A DNA stretch of 64,000 nt. Source: Antribacter soli. GTDB lineage: Bacteria > Actinomycetota > Actinomycetes > Actinomycetales > Cellulomonadaceae. Under the pieces are notes generated by a model, which saw only the letters and a list, made by a program, of their open reading frames with translations, had not been told where the DNA came from and searched no databases. Position 1 is the first letter of the stretch; every line of letters begins with the position of its first letter. The position numbers and the translations under genes were made by a program. This document shows positions 40,382-48,829 of this stretch, in pieces. The stretch spans positions 62,001-126,000 of the forward strand of contig NZ_JAKGSG010000025.1 of NCBI RefSeq assembly GCF_021568775.1, written 5' to 3'.

Positions 40382-43093
40382 TCAGCCGCAGGTCACCCCC
40401 GGGTTCGCCGGCGGCGCCCCCGTGCCGACGTACCCGAACGACGTGCTCGCGCCCGCCGCGAGGTTGCCGTTCCACGCCAGGTTCGTCGCGGTGGCGGTGG
40501 TGCCGGACGTGGTGACGTTCGCGCTCCAGGCCTGGCTCAGCCCGCCCGGCGCGAGGTTCCACGACACGGTCCAGCCGGTGATCGCCGTCGCGCCGGCCGT
40601 CACCGTGATCTCGCCCTGGTAGCCGCCGCTCCACGAGTTCACGGTGCGGTAGGTCGCGGTGCACGACCCCACAGGCGTCGTCGGGCTCGTCGTGGCCGTC
40701 ACCGCGGCCGAGGCCGCCGACACGTTCCCGGCCGCGTCGCGGGCGCTCACCGTGTACTGGTACGCGGTGCTCGGTGTCAGCCCGGTGTTCGTGTACGACG
40801 TGCCGGTCACCGTCGCGACGAGCGTGCCGCCCCGCCGCACCTCGTACCCGGTCACCGCCACGTTGTCGGTCGACGCCGTCCAGGAGAGCGACACCGACGT
40901 CTGGGTCACGCCCGTTACCTGCAGCCCCGTCGGGACGGTCGGGGCCTGGGTGTCCGGCTCACCCGTGTCCGCCCCGAAGAGGCGGTCGTAGTCGGCGAGC
41001 GCCGTCGCGACCGCGGTCTGCGCCCAGAACCGGTGGTAGCGGAACTGGGGCGCCGCACCGCCGTCGAGGTGCGCCTGGACCTTCGACCACTCCGGGTCGT
41101 CCAGATAGAAGGACCGGATGTCGAGGAAGGTGGCTCCCGGCGCGACGATGTCGCCGTTCGGCATGTCGCCCGACCAGCCCGACGGCACGTACAGGCCGTT
41201 GCCGCCCGCCACGTACTCGTCGTCGAAGCGCGCGTAGTCGCCGCGCGTCTCGTTGGCAGCCACGCCGATCGCGTCGCTGTTCTGCGTCCAGATGGCGTCG
41301 AGAAGCTCGCGTGCCGTGTCCTTGGCCTCCACGTCTCCCGACGCCGCGGCGTAGTACATGAGCGTGCGGGCGAGGGCGCCGGCGACGCCGACGTCCTGGC
41401 CGTAGCTCCGGACGCTCACCGACAGCCCGGAGTTGCTGCCCGGGTTCGCCGGGTTCCAGGTGTCGGGCTGGCCCGACCACGTGAGCTCCGAGGGGATCTG
41501 CCACGAGGTGGCGGTGACGGTGATGTTGTCGACGACCCAGGGGACCCACTTGTCGAGCAGCGCCTTCGCCCGCGCGTCGCCCGTCTCGTGGTAGAGCTGG
41601 GCGACCCGCTCCATGCCCCAGCCCTGCATGCCCATCCACTGGTTCGACGGCGGGTCGTGGTAGACGGGCGCCACCTGATATCCCATGCCGTAGAAGGTGG
41701 CCGTGCCGGCGGGACGCGCCCCGTACGCGCCGTCCCAGCTGTTGGTGGCGCCGCCCGCGATGCCGCCCTGCGGCGACTGCAGCCAGGTGTAGAACTCGAT
41801 CTGGCGGTCGAGGCTCTCCTGCCAGTCGGCGGCCGCGGTGGGGGACGACGGCTCCAGCGCCGGGTCGTTGGCCAGCGCCCACGCCGCCATCGGGTTCTGG
41901 TAGCCGAAGTGCGCGTGGCTCGACCCGATGCGCCACGCCCACGGGCTCGACGTGCTGAGCGACCCGCCCCACGCGTAGTACCACGACATCAGGTAGTGGG
42001 CGCTGTCGCGCCCGGTCCCCGCGGGGCAGGAGGGCGAGGTACAGCCCATCGTCTTGAAGTACTTGTCGAACATCGCGTAGCGCAGGTAGTCGCCCATCTT
42101 GGACGCCTTGCCCACCGTCGCCGCGACCGCCTGAGGCTGACCCTGCTCGGTGGCGAACTTGTTCGCCCAGTAGGCGGCCTCGACGGCGCGCGCGTCGGCG
42201 TCGGGCGCGTTGGTGTACTTCCACTGCCGGGCGTAGGCCGCGTCGCCGGTGAACAGGTCGAGGTACCCGTTCGGGCCGCCGAAGCTGAAGTCTTCGATCG
42301 ACGGCTGCGGGACCGTCTCCCACACCGACTCCTGCGGACCGCGCTGGAACGTGTTGATGTACGACGTCCCCTCGTAGGTCGGGCCGAGCAGGCTCGACGA
42401 GCCGGGCGCCGCACCGAACCCGTAGACGTTGTCGACGTCGGCGAGCCAGTGCATGCCGTAGACCTCGGACGTGCCGTAGGTCGAGCGCAGCTCGGCGCCG
42501 AGCGGGTCGCGGCCCACGGCGACGCTGTTCGTGAGCTGGGACGGGTACTGGCTCGGGTGGTTGTACTCGGAGGCGTACGTCGCGGGGCTGTTGGGGTTGT
42601 ACGACCCGTTCGTCGGCTGGTTCGCCGTCTGCGGGATCATGTACTCCTCGAGCGTGTCCCACGCGTGGTTGAACGGTGCCCAGTCGCCGGTGACCTGGCC
42701 GTAGGAGGTCTCGAGCCACAGCCAGAACGAGTACGCCTCCGACGTGGTCTCGTGACCGTAGTCGGGCGCCTCGACCATGAGCGTCTCGACGGCGTGGTAC
42801 GGGATGCCCTGCGGCGAGAAGTAGCCGTTGGCCGGGTCGTGGATCTTGGCGTAGAGCTCGAGGAATCGGTCCGTGTACTCGCCGGCCGCCTGGACGGACA
42901 CGTCGGCCGCGGCTGCCTGCGCCGCTGCGGGCTGCGCCGTCGTCGGATCGGCCGTTGCCGGCTGGACGGCCATGAGGCCGCTCACCGCGAGCGCCGTCGT
43001 CGCGAGCACCGCCGCGGCCCCCGCGCGCCGGGACCGGTGTCGGGATCGGGTCGGCGGGTGATCCGCCGGCAGTGTGAGTGGTTGTCGTCGCAT
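40382..43093 (-). CDS. Secreted reducing-end cellobiohydrolase, GH48-FN3-CBM2
   Basis: A 903-residue exoglucanase. Signal peptide about 1-49 (RSRHRSRRAG start, AVSGLMAVQPATA), catalytic GH48 (alpha/alpha)6 domain at about 72-705 with YGHETTSEAYSFWLW (Glu119 as likely acid), WRIGSSHAHFGYQNP and GMGYQVAPVYHDPPSNQWMG; an FN3 domain (about 717-800, APTVPTGLQVTGVTQTSVSL); and a C-terminal cellulose-binding CBM2 (about 808-903) closed by two Cys. The layout matches Cellulomonas CbhB/Cel48A enzymes that cut cellulose processively from reducing ends. ATG at 43093 with GAGGAGGG. Single-gene unit between terminator and promoter. Confidence 0.95.
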   Translation of the reverse strand: MRRQPLTLPADHPPTRSRHRSRRAGAAAVLATTALAVSGLMAVQPATADPTTAQPAAAQAAAADVSVQAAGEYTDRFLELYAKIHDPANGYFSPQGIPYHAVETLMVEAPDYGHETTSEAYSFWLWLETSYGQVTGDWAPFNHAWDTLEEYMIPQTANQPTNGSYNPNSPATYASEYNHPSQYPSQLTNSVAVGRDPLGAELRSTYGTSEVYGMHWLADVDNVYGFGAAPGSSSLLGPTYEGTSYINTFQRGPQESVWETVPQPSIEDFSFGGPNGYLDLFTGDAAYARQWKYTNAPDADARAVEAAYWANKFATEQGQPQAVAATVGKASKMGDYLRYAMFDKYFKTMGCTSPSCPAGTGRDSAHYLMSWYYAWGGSLSTSSPWAWRIGSSHAHFGYQNPMAAWALANDPALEPSSPTAAADWQESLDRQIEFYTWLQSPQGGIAGGATNSWDGAYGARPAGTATFYGMGYQVAPVYHDPPSNQWMGMQGWGMERVAQLYHETGDARAKALLDKWVPWVVDNITVTATSWQIPSELTWSGQPDTWNPANPGSNSGLSVSVRSYGQDVGVAGALARTLMYYAAASGDVEAKDTARELLDAIWTQNSDAIGVAANETRGDYARFDDEYVAGGNGLYVPSGWSGDMPNGDIVAPGATFLDIRSFYLDDPEWSKVQAHLDGGAAPQFRYHRFWAQTAVATALADYDRLFGADTGEPDTQAPTVPTGLQVTGVTQTSVSLSWTASTDNVAVTGYEVRRGGTLVATVTGTSYTNTGLTPSTAYQYTVSARDAAGNVSAASAAVTATTSPTTPVGSCTATYRTVNSWSGGYQGEITVTAGATAITGWTVSWNLAPGGLSQAWSANVTTSGTTATATNLAWNGNLAAGASTSFGYVGTGAPPANPGVTCG

Positions 43094-43186
43094 CGTTGCG
43101 CCCTCCTCGGTCGGGACGCTCGACCCCAAGGCCTCCACCAGGTCGAGCCGGGCCCAACTGTCACCTCCCGCCCCGGGGAGGACAAC

Positions 43187-43201
43187 GAACCTAAACGGTT
43201 C
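43187..43201. promoter_or_regulatory. Inverted repeat upstream of GH48
   Basis: GAACC at 43187-43191 and GGTTC at 43197-43201 around TAAAC, 94 nt upstream of the GH48 start. Half-sites equal those of the LacI operators at 17718 and 17826, but the centre is five bases rather than direct CG. Candidate operator of a LacI-type regulator; weak. Confidence 0.4.
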
Positions 43202-43231
43202 AGTGACCGGCGCGGCGGCGGGAGCTCGGTG

Positions 43232-44056
43232 CTAGCGACGGGCGGCCAACCGCTGCCGGCGTGCCTCGTAGAGCACGATCGACGCGGCGTTCGAGGCGTT
43301 CAACGAGCTGGCCGACCCCGTCATCGGGATGCTCACCGTGAGGTCCGCTGCCTCACGCCACGCGTGCGACAGTCCCTCGGTCTCGTTCCCGATCAGCAGC
43401 AGGACCGGCCCGGTCAGGTCGGCGTCGGCCACCTGCGCGTCGCCGCTCTCGTCGGTCGCCACGACCGCGACCGGGCGGCCCTCCGCTCGCTGCGTGGCCA
43501 CCCAGTCCAGCACCTCCCGGTGCGACGGAGCGCGCACCACCGGGACGGAGAACAGGGACCCGGTGGAGGCACGGACGGACTTCGGGTCGTACGGATCCGC
43601 CGCGTGGCCGGTCACGATCAGACCGTCCGCACCGAAGGCGTCCGAGGATCGCATGATCGTCCCGATGTTCCCCGGCTGCGTCGGCCGGTCGAACACGACC
43701 CCGAGGAACGCTTCGTGCACCTCGATCCGCGACAGGTCGTCCTTCGGCATCTCCACGACGGCGAGGACCTCCGCCGATCCCTCGGCCTTCTCCGACAGCT
43801 CGGCGAGCAGGGCGGGTGCCATGGCGATCCGTTCCGCCTTCGTGGACCGCAGCAGGTCCTCCGCCCACGCCGACAGGGGCTTGTCCGCGTCGTAGAGCAG
43901 CGTCCGGATCTTCCAGCCGTGCTGGACCGCCATCGAGATCGGCCGTACCCCCTGCACGAGGAACTCTCCGGCGCGGCCGCGCTTGGTCCGGTTCGTGATC
44001 AGCGTCTGCAGCTGCTGGAACCGGGCGTTTCGCACGGTGATCTGCAGGGCAGCCAC
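43232..44056 (-). CDS. SpoU/TrmH-family RNA 2'-O-methyltransferase
   Basis: A 274-residue SPOUT methyltransferase using S-adenosylmethionine to methylate a ribose 2'-OH in rRNA or tRNA. N-terminal substrate-binding domain (EFLVQGVRPISMAVQHGW), then SPOUT motifs: RPTQPGNIGTIMRSSDAFGADGLIV (motif 1 region), LLIGNETEGLS (motif 2) and MTGSASSLNASNAASIVLYEARRQR (motif 3), which form the knot. Starts with GTG at 44056 behind TTGGAGG. The target nucleotide cannot be told. Just upstream lies the anomalous poly-G/poly-C tract. Confidence 0.88.
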   Translation of the reverse strand: MAALQITVRNARFQQLQTLITNRTKRGRAGEFLVQGVRPISMAVQHGWKIRTLLYDADKPLSAWAEDLLRSTKAERIAMAPALLAELSEKAEGSAEVLAVVEMPKDDLSRIEVHEAFLGVVFDRPTQPGNIGTIMRSSDAFGADGLIVTGHAADPYDPKSVRASTGSLFSVPVVRAPSHREVLDWVATQRAEGRPVAVVATDESGDAQVADADLTGPVLLLIGNETEGLSHAWREAADLTVSIPMTGSASSLNASNAASIVLYEARRQRLAARR

Positions 44057-44245
44057 AGAGCCTCCAAGGGTCGAGCCGCCGGGCGGCGGAATGTCGTCCA
44101 GAGTACCGAGGCACCGGTGTCGCGCCGACGTCGACTCCCGGTGCGCCCGATCAGGCCCCGCTGTGGGCGGAGAAGGTGCCGGGTTGGAGGCCCTCAGCCC
44201 GGCACCAGCTCCGCCCCCCGCGCGGGGGGGCCGCCCGGGCCGGGC

Positions 44246-44306
44246 GGGGGGGGGGGTGGGGGGGGGGGGGGGGGGGCCCCCCCCCCCCCCCCCCCCGCCC
44301 CCCCCC
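44246..44306. repeat. Poly-G/poly-C palindromic homopolymer tract
   Basis: Composition is G11, T, G19, then directly C20, G, C9, so the two halves are almost perfectly complementary with no loop. Nothing similar occurs elsewhere in the window. It lies between an rRNA methyltransferase start and a small hypothetical gene. It could be a genuine G-quadruplex or hairpin, but two homopolymers meeting head to head is also what joined low-quality poly-G reads produce. Confidence 0.9.
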
Positions 44307-44347
44307 GCAGCGAGGGGGCGCCGACCGGGCAGTGCGAGACTTCCCGC

Positions 44348-44770
44348 ATGGCGGACGACGACTGGGCGAGGCAGCGTGGCGAGGCGGTCCGCGTGCAGGC
44401 CGAGCGGCTGCGCGCGCGCCAGGACGCCGAGCACGCCCGGGCGGGCGCGCTGCTGCACAAGTTCGTCGGGGCAGCGTCGGCCGCGGGCCTGGCTCCCGAG
44501 GACCTCCGCGTCCGTGGGTACGGCGGCCGCGGGACGGCGCGCACGCCGCTGCGCGGCTGGTACCTGCGCGCCGACAGGACCGCTGGGGTGAGCACCGACG
44601 GCGACTTCTACGTCCTCACCGCACCGCTGAGCCTGTTCGACCGGGTGCGCGGCGTCCGACCCGTCCCGACGAACCCGCCGCTGATCCTCGGGGCGGGCGG
44701 CAAGGACGGCGAGTCGGTCGCGCTTGTCGAGGCGCTGGACCGCCTGCTGCCGGGCTGGCGGTCGCGGTAG
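44348..44770 (+). CDS. Hypothetical actinobacterial protein
   Basis: A 140-residue soluble protein. Residues 1-45 form a charged Arg/Gln/Glu helix (GEAVRVQAERLRARQDAEHA), followed by a compact alpha/beta part with RGWYLRADRTAGVSTDGDFYVL and PPLILGAGGKDGESVALVEAL. No family I can name; no Cys, signal or membrane segment. The gene begins 42 nt after the poly-G/poly-C tract, so its upstream region may be misassembled. Confidence 0.65.
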   Translation: MADDDWARQRGEAVRVQAERLRARQDAEHARAGALLHKFVGAASAAGLAPEDLRVRGYGGRGTARTPLRGWYLRADRTAGVSTDGDFYVLTAPLSLFDRVRGVRPVPTNPPLILGAGGKDGESVALVEALDRLLPGWRSR

Positions 44771-44832
44771 GGCACGACGGCGACGGCGGCCGGGCGTCGT
44801 CCAACCGCCCGGCCGCCGTCACCCTCGGTCCG

Positions 44833-46116
44833 TCACTCGTACCGCAGCGACGAGATCGGGTCCTGCCGGGCCGCCCGCAGGGCGGGCAGCGTGCCGGCGA
44901 GGAAGGCGATCGCCATGACACTGAGGACGACGACGGCCACCGAGACCGGATCGAACGCGATCAGCGTCAGTCCGGGCAGGTTCGCCAGGAGCGACCCGGA
45001 CACACTGCCTACGAGCTCCCCGACGCCGATCGCGGCGAGGACACCCAGGGCGCTGCCGGCCAGGCCGATGACGACGGCCTCGATGCTGAACAGGGAGAAG
45101 ACCCGGGCGCTCGACAGCCCCATCGCCTTCATCAGCCCGACCTCGCGCGTGCGCTCCTGGACCGCCATGAAGAGGGTGTTGACGATCCCGATGCCCGCCG
45201 CGATCAAGGCGATCACCGCGAACCCGTTGAGCACCAGCACGATGGCGTCGATCACCGAGGTGATCGTGCCGAGCTGGTCCTCGAGGGTGCTGCCGGTGTA
45301 CCCGGCCGCCTCCAGCCGGTCCTGCAGGGCCTGGGTCTCCTCCTCGCCGGCGTCGGCGTCGAACCACACGGACGCCTGGGCGTACTGGGTGGGCTTGGAC
45401 TCGGGTGCGCCCGCGGCCTGCAGGTCGTAGAGCGTCTCGGTGAGGGCGTCGTTCGGGATCGCGCCGCCCATGGTGATCAGGCCGGGCTCGGCGACGCCGA
45501 CGACGATCGCGTCGGTCGTCGTCCGAGTTCCGGTGGCATCGGTGACGGCCAGCGTCACGGTCTGCCCCACGGCGTCGTCGGCGGTGCCCAGACCCAGCGG
45601 CTCGAGGTAGCTCTCGGGCAGCACGAGCTGGGCCTCGTCGGCGTCGAGGTCGACCTGTTCGCCGGCCGCCAGCTCGACCTTCATCCCGGGCACGAACTGG
45701 GCCATGGACAGCTGGTACCTGGTCCCGTCGTCGTACTGGACGTAGTCGGTCATGACGCTCTTGGTCGGCAGGACGCTCAGCACGCCGTCGATGCCGGCGA
45801 TGGTGTCGATGTCGTCGTCGTTCAGCGCCGAGACGGTGGAGCCGGGCGGGCCGTCGGCGGCGATCTGGTTGGGGTCGTACTCGGCGGGGCCGCCGTCGGT
45901 GGGTGCGGTCTCGCTCGCCTTGGTGACCGTCATGACGTCGTCGACCCCGACGGAGGCCACCGTGTCGTCGATGTACTGGTTGATGCCGGTGCCCAGGCCG
46001 TTGGTCAGGGAGAGCGTGAAGGCGCCGATGAAGATGGCCAGCACGGTCAGGCTGGTACGCAGCCTGGACCGGAAGGCGTTGCGGAACGCGGTTCCGACGA
46101 TGTCGACGGCCTTCAT
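44833..46116 (-). CDS. MacB/FtsX-type ABC transporter permease
   Basis: A 427-residue permease: first helix RTSLTVLAIFIGAFTLSLTNG, a large extracytoplasmic MacB_PCD domain (about 45-290), and three C-terminal helices of an FtsX domain with the cytoplasmic QERTREVGLMKAMG loop. It ends LRAARQDPISSLRYE, typical of the family. Such transporters use ATP in the cytoplasm to move peptides or lipids across or out of the membrane. The ATG overlaps the ATPase stop by 4 nt. Confidence 0.92.
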   Translation of the reverse strand: MKAVDIVGTAFRNAFRSRLRTSLTVLAIFIGAFTLSLTNGLGTGINQYIDDTVASVGVDDVMTVTKASETAPTDGGPAEYDPNQIAADGPPGSTVSALNDDDIDTIAGIDGVLSVLPTKSVMTDYVQYDDGTRYQLSMAQFVPGMKVELAAGEQVDLDADEAQLVLPESYLEPLGLGTADDAVGQTVTLAVTDATGTRTTTDAIVVGVAEPGLITMGGAIPNDALTETLYDLQAAGAPESKPTQYAQASVWFDADAGEEETQALQDRLEAAGYTGSTLEDQLGTITSVIDAIVLVLNGFAVIALIAAGIGIVNTLFMAVQERTREVGLMKAMGLSSARVFSLFSIEAVVIGLAGSALGVLAAIGVGELVGSVSGSLLANLPGLTLIAFDPVSVAVVVLSVMAIAFLAGTLPALRAARQDPISSLRYE

Positions 46117-46808
46117 GCCGCCACCCCCTCGTGCGCGGCGATGAGGCCGTCGCGGATGTAGATGCTGCGGTCGCAGCGGGACGCGAGGTCCTCGTCGTGG
46201 GTGACGACGACCAGGTTGATGCCCTGCCGCCTGTTGAGGTCGAAGAGGATGTCCTCAACGACGGCGCCCGTGGCCGTGTCCAGGTTGCCCGTCGGCTCGT
46301 CGGCGAAGATCACGCGCGGCTGGTTGATCAGCGCCCTCGCGATGACGACGCGCTGCTTCTGCCCGCCGGACAGGTCGTTCGCCTTGTTGCCGGCCTTGTC
46401 GTCGAGCTCGAGCTGAGCGAGGGCCGCCATCCCGCGGGCGGTCCGCTCGCGTCGCGAGACCCCCGCGATCTTCAGCGGGAGCGTCACGTTGTCCAGGACG
46501 CTGGCCTGGGCATTGAGGAAGAACTGCTGGAAGACGAACCCGAAGGCACTGTTGCGGGTCTCGTTGAGCTGCTTGGCGGACAGCCGGGACGTGTCTGTCC
46601 CGTCCAGCGTGATTGCCCCTGAGGTGGGTCGGTCGAGCAGGGCGAGCAGGTGCATCAGGGTCGACTTGCCCGAGCCGCTCTTCCCGACGATCGCGATGGA
46701 CTCGCCCTCGGCGATGTCCAGGTCCAGCCCCTTGAGCGCCTCGAACGCGTTCGGCCCGGACCCGTAGGTCTTGTGCAGGTTGGTGACGGAGATCAGTGGG
46801 GATGCCAC
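46113..46808 (-). CDS. MacB/LolD-type ABC transporter ATPase
   Basis: A 231-residue ATPase: Walker A GKSGSGKST, Q-loop FGFVFQQFFL, signature LSGGQKQRV, Walker B VIFADEPTGNLD, H-loop VVVTHDEDLA. It starts with GTG at 46808 behind GAGAGGCAG and pairs with the permease at 44833. It is divergent from a histidine kinase/response regulator pair, a common arrangement for antimicrobial-peptide or bacteriocin exporters sensed by the two-component system. Confidence 0.93.
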   Translation of the reverse strand: MASPLISVTNLHKTYGSGPNAFEALKGLDLDIAEGESIAIVGKSGSGKSTLMHLLALLDRPTSGAITLDGTDTSRLSAKQLNETRNSAFGFVFQQFFLNAQASVLDNVTLPLKIAGVSRRERTARGMAALAQLELDDKAGNKANDLSGGQKQRVVIARALINQPRVIFADEPTGNLDTATGAVVEDILFDLNRRQGINLVVVTHDEDLASRCDRSIYIRDGLIAAHEGVAA

Positions 46809-46908
46809 GTCGGACTGCCTCTCGTGTGGCGGGTGATGCTGACGGGTCAACACTCCGCCAGGGCAGCTCCGCGCGAATCGCCCCTGCGGGGACACCTGCG
46901 TACCGCGG

Positions 46909-46932
46909 TCGTGGTACGGCCGGATACCACGA
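46909..46932. promoter_or_regulatory. Palindromic operator between ABC exporter and its two-component system
   Basis: TCGTGGTA at 46909-46916 and TACCACGA at 46925-46932 are perfect 8-bp arms around an 8-nt GC spacer. The site is 100 nt upstream of the ATPase start and 68 nt upstream of the kinase start, right for a response-regulator dimer controlling both directions. Confidence 0.65.
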
Positions 46933-47000
46933 GGGCCGGACGCACGAGGGGCGGCGCGTGCGCGATGCTTGGAGCGGCGCCGCTAGCGAACGGGGACGGG

Positions 47001-48164
47001 ATGACACGCAGCACAGACGTACGGCTCGGCCCCGCGCGCCGCGTCCCCGGGTGGGTCGGTCACGTCGTGGTGTCCGTCATGGTCCTCGGGGCGAGCGTGC
47101 TCCCGTCCGACGAGGCCGGGTCCGCCGAGTGGCGCGGCGACCTCGCCGCGCTGAACCTCGTCGCGGTCGCGCTGCTCGTCGCGCGGCGCCGGCTACCGGT
47201 CCCGGCGCTCGCGGCGATGACGGCCCTCGTCTGGCTCACCGTCCCGCTCCAGCTCTTCAACCCGGGCACGGTGCTGGCGACCGCGGTCGCCACCTACACC
47301 GCGAGCCGGCAGTCGGACCGCCGGCGGGCGTTGTGGCTCACCATCACCGTCGCGGTCCTCGTCGCCGGCGCGACGGCCGTCGCCATCCGCTACGGCACCG
47401 TGCAGTTCCTGCTCCTCATCCTGCTCGCCGGCGCGCTGGGCGACGTCGTCCGGGTGCAGGGCGAGCAGTTCCTCGCGATCACCGAGCGCGCCGAGCGCGC
47501 CGAGGCGACCCGGGAGGCCCTCGCGCTCCAGCGCGTCGCGGAGGACCGGCTCGCGATCGCCCGCGACCTGCACGACGCCGTCGCGCACCAGATCGCCGTC
47601 ATCAACCTGCACGCCGGCGTCGCAGGGTCCGCGCTGCGCGACCGGCCGGACGACGCGGAGCACTCGCTGGCCGTGATCCGCCGCGCCTCGAGGACCGTGC
47701 TCACCCAGATCGGCGACCTGCTGGCCACGCTGCGTGATCCCGGCTCGTCGGGCACCGGGCCGGTCGGGCTGGCCCAGCTCGACGACATCGTGCGGGAGTT
47801 CCGCGGTCACGGCCTCGACGTGACGGTGCGCCGGCTGGGTGACCCGCGCGAGCTGCCCCCGGCCGTCGACGTCGTCGCCCTGCGCGTGATCCAGGAAGCG
47901 CTCACGAACGCCCACAAGCACGGCACCGAGCACCGCGCGCACGTCGTCATCGAGTACGCGCAGGGCGGGCTGCGCCTCACCGTGACGAATCCTGTGCCCA
48001 CCCGGCCCGATGGGACGGCGGAGAGCGCCCGCTCAGGTCATGGCCTCGTCGGGGCGCGCGAGCGCGTCGAGTCCGTGCGCGGGACGCTCAGCCATGGCCG
48101 GACCGGGTTGAGCTCCTGGCAGCTCGACGTCGACCTGCCCACCGATCCGGGAGACAACGCATGA
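47001..48164 (+). CDS. Sensor histidine kinase, NarL-partner (HisKA_3) type
   Basis: A 387-residue membrane kinase. Four to six helices in residues 1-155 with no large extracellular domain, then a short coiled coil and the HisKA_3 dimerisation motif ARDLHDAVAHQIAVINLHAG (His191), and an HATPase domain with LRVIQEALTNAHKHG (N-box) and SARSGHGLVGARERV (G-box). Intramembrane sensors of this form often respond to cell-envelope or membrane stress. It is fused by 4 nt (ATGA) to the response regulator gene, and its divergent neighbour is the MacB-type exporter. Confidence 0.9.
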   Translation: MTRSTDVRLGPARRVPGWVGHVVVSVMVLGASVLPSDEAGSAEWRGDLAALNLVAVALLVARRRLPVPALAAMTALVWLTVPLQLFNPGTVLATAVATYTASRQSDRRRALWLTITVAVLVAGATAVAIRYGTVQFLLLILLAGALGDVVRVQGEQFLAITERAERAEATREALALQRVAEDRLAIARDLHDAVAHQIAVINLHAGVAGSALRDRPDDAEHSLAVIRRASRTVLTQIGDLLATLRDPGSSGTGPVGLAQLDDIVREFRGHGLDVTVRRLGDPRELPPAVDVVALRVIQEALTNAHKHGTEHRAHVVIEYAQGGLRLTVTNPVPTRPDGTAESARSGHGLVGARERVESVRGTLSHGRTGLSSWQLDVDLPTDPGDNA

Positions 48165-48829
48165 TCTCCGTCCTCGTCGCTGACGACCAGGCCCTCATCC
48201 GCTCGGCGATCACCGATCTCATCACGCACAGCGGCGACCTCACGGTTGCGGGCGAGGCGGCCGACGGGCACCAGGCTGTCTCGCTCGCCCGGGAGCACCG
48301 CCCCGACGTCGTCCTGATGGACATCCGCATGCCCGGCATGGACGGCATCGCCGCGACACGGGCGATCTGCTCGGACCCGGAGCTCGCCACCGTCCGGGTC
48401 CTGATCCTGACCACCTTCGAGGAGGACGAGTACATCGTCGCCGCGCTGCGCGCCGGTGCGAGCGGCTTCATCGGCAAGGGAGCCGAGCGCGACGAGATCG
48501 CCGCCGCCATCCGAGCGGTCGACCGGGGCGACGCCCTCCTGTCCCCCACCGCCACCCGCAGCCTCATCGACCGGTACGTGCACACGTCCCGCCCGCACAC
48601 GAGCGAGCCGCCCCCGGAGCTGCACGACCTGACCGAGCGTGAGTCCGAGGTCCTCGCGCTCGTCGGTACGGGACGGTCCAACAACGAGATCGCCGACCTG
48701 CTGGTCATCTCCCCGCACACCGCCAAGACCCACGTCAACCGCATCATGACGAAGCTGCACGCTCACGACCGCGCGCAGCTCGTCATCGCCGCGTACGAGA
48801 ACGGGCTCGTCCAGCCGCGCGAGCGCTAG
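48161..48829 (+). CDS. NarL/LuxR-family response regulator
   Basis: A 222-residue regulator: receiver domain with the acidic pair DD (8-9), phospho-acceptor Asp54 in VVLMDIRMPG, Thr in LILTTFEEDEYI and Lys in GFIGKGAE, then a LuxR helix-turn-helix (LTERESEVLALVGTGRSNNEIADLLVIS, TAKTHVNRIMTKL). It is cotranslated with the kinase. Its stop overlaps the stop of the convergent second response regulator (CTAG), leaving no intergenic terminator. Confidence 0.93.
   Translation: MISVLVADDQALIRSAITDLITHSGDLTVAGEAADGHQAVSLAREHRPDVVLMDIRMPGMDGIAATRAICSDPELATVRVLILTTFEEDEYIVAALRAGASGFIGKGAERDEIAAAIRAVDRGDALLSPTATRSLIDRYVHTSRPHTSEPPPELHDLTERESEVLALVGTGRSNNEIADLLVISPHTAKTHVNRIMTKLHAHDRAQLVIAAYENGLVQPRER

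Noticed and set aside
41033-44770. A plus-strand frame running through GH48 and the rRNA methyltransferase into the small hypothetical gene
   Set aside because: Only the part from 44348 is plausible; the rest is antisense to recognised enzymes and passes through the homopolymer tract.
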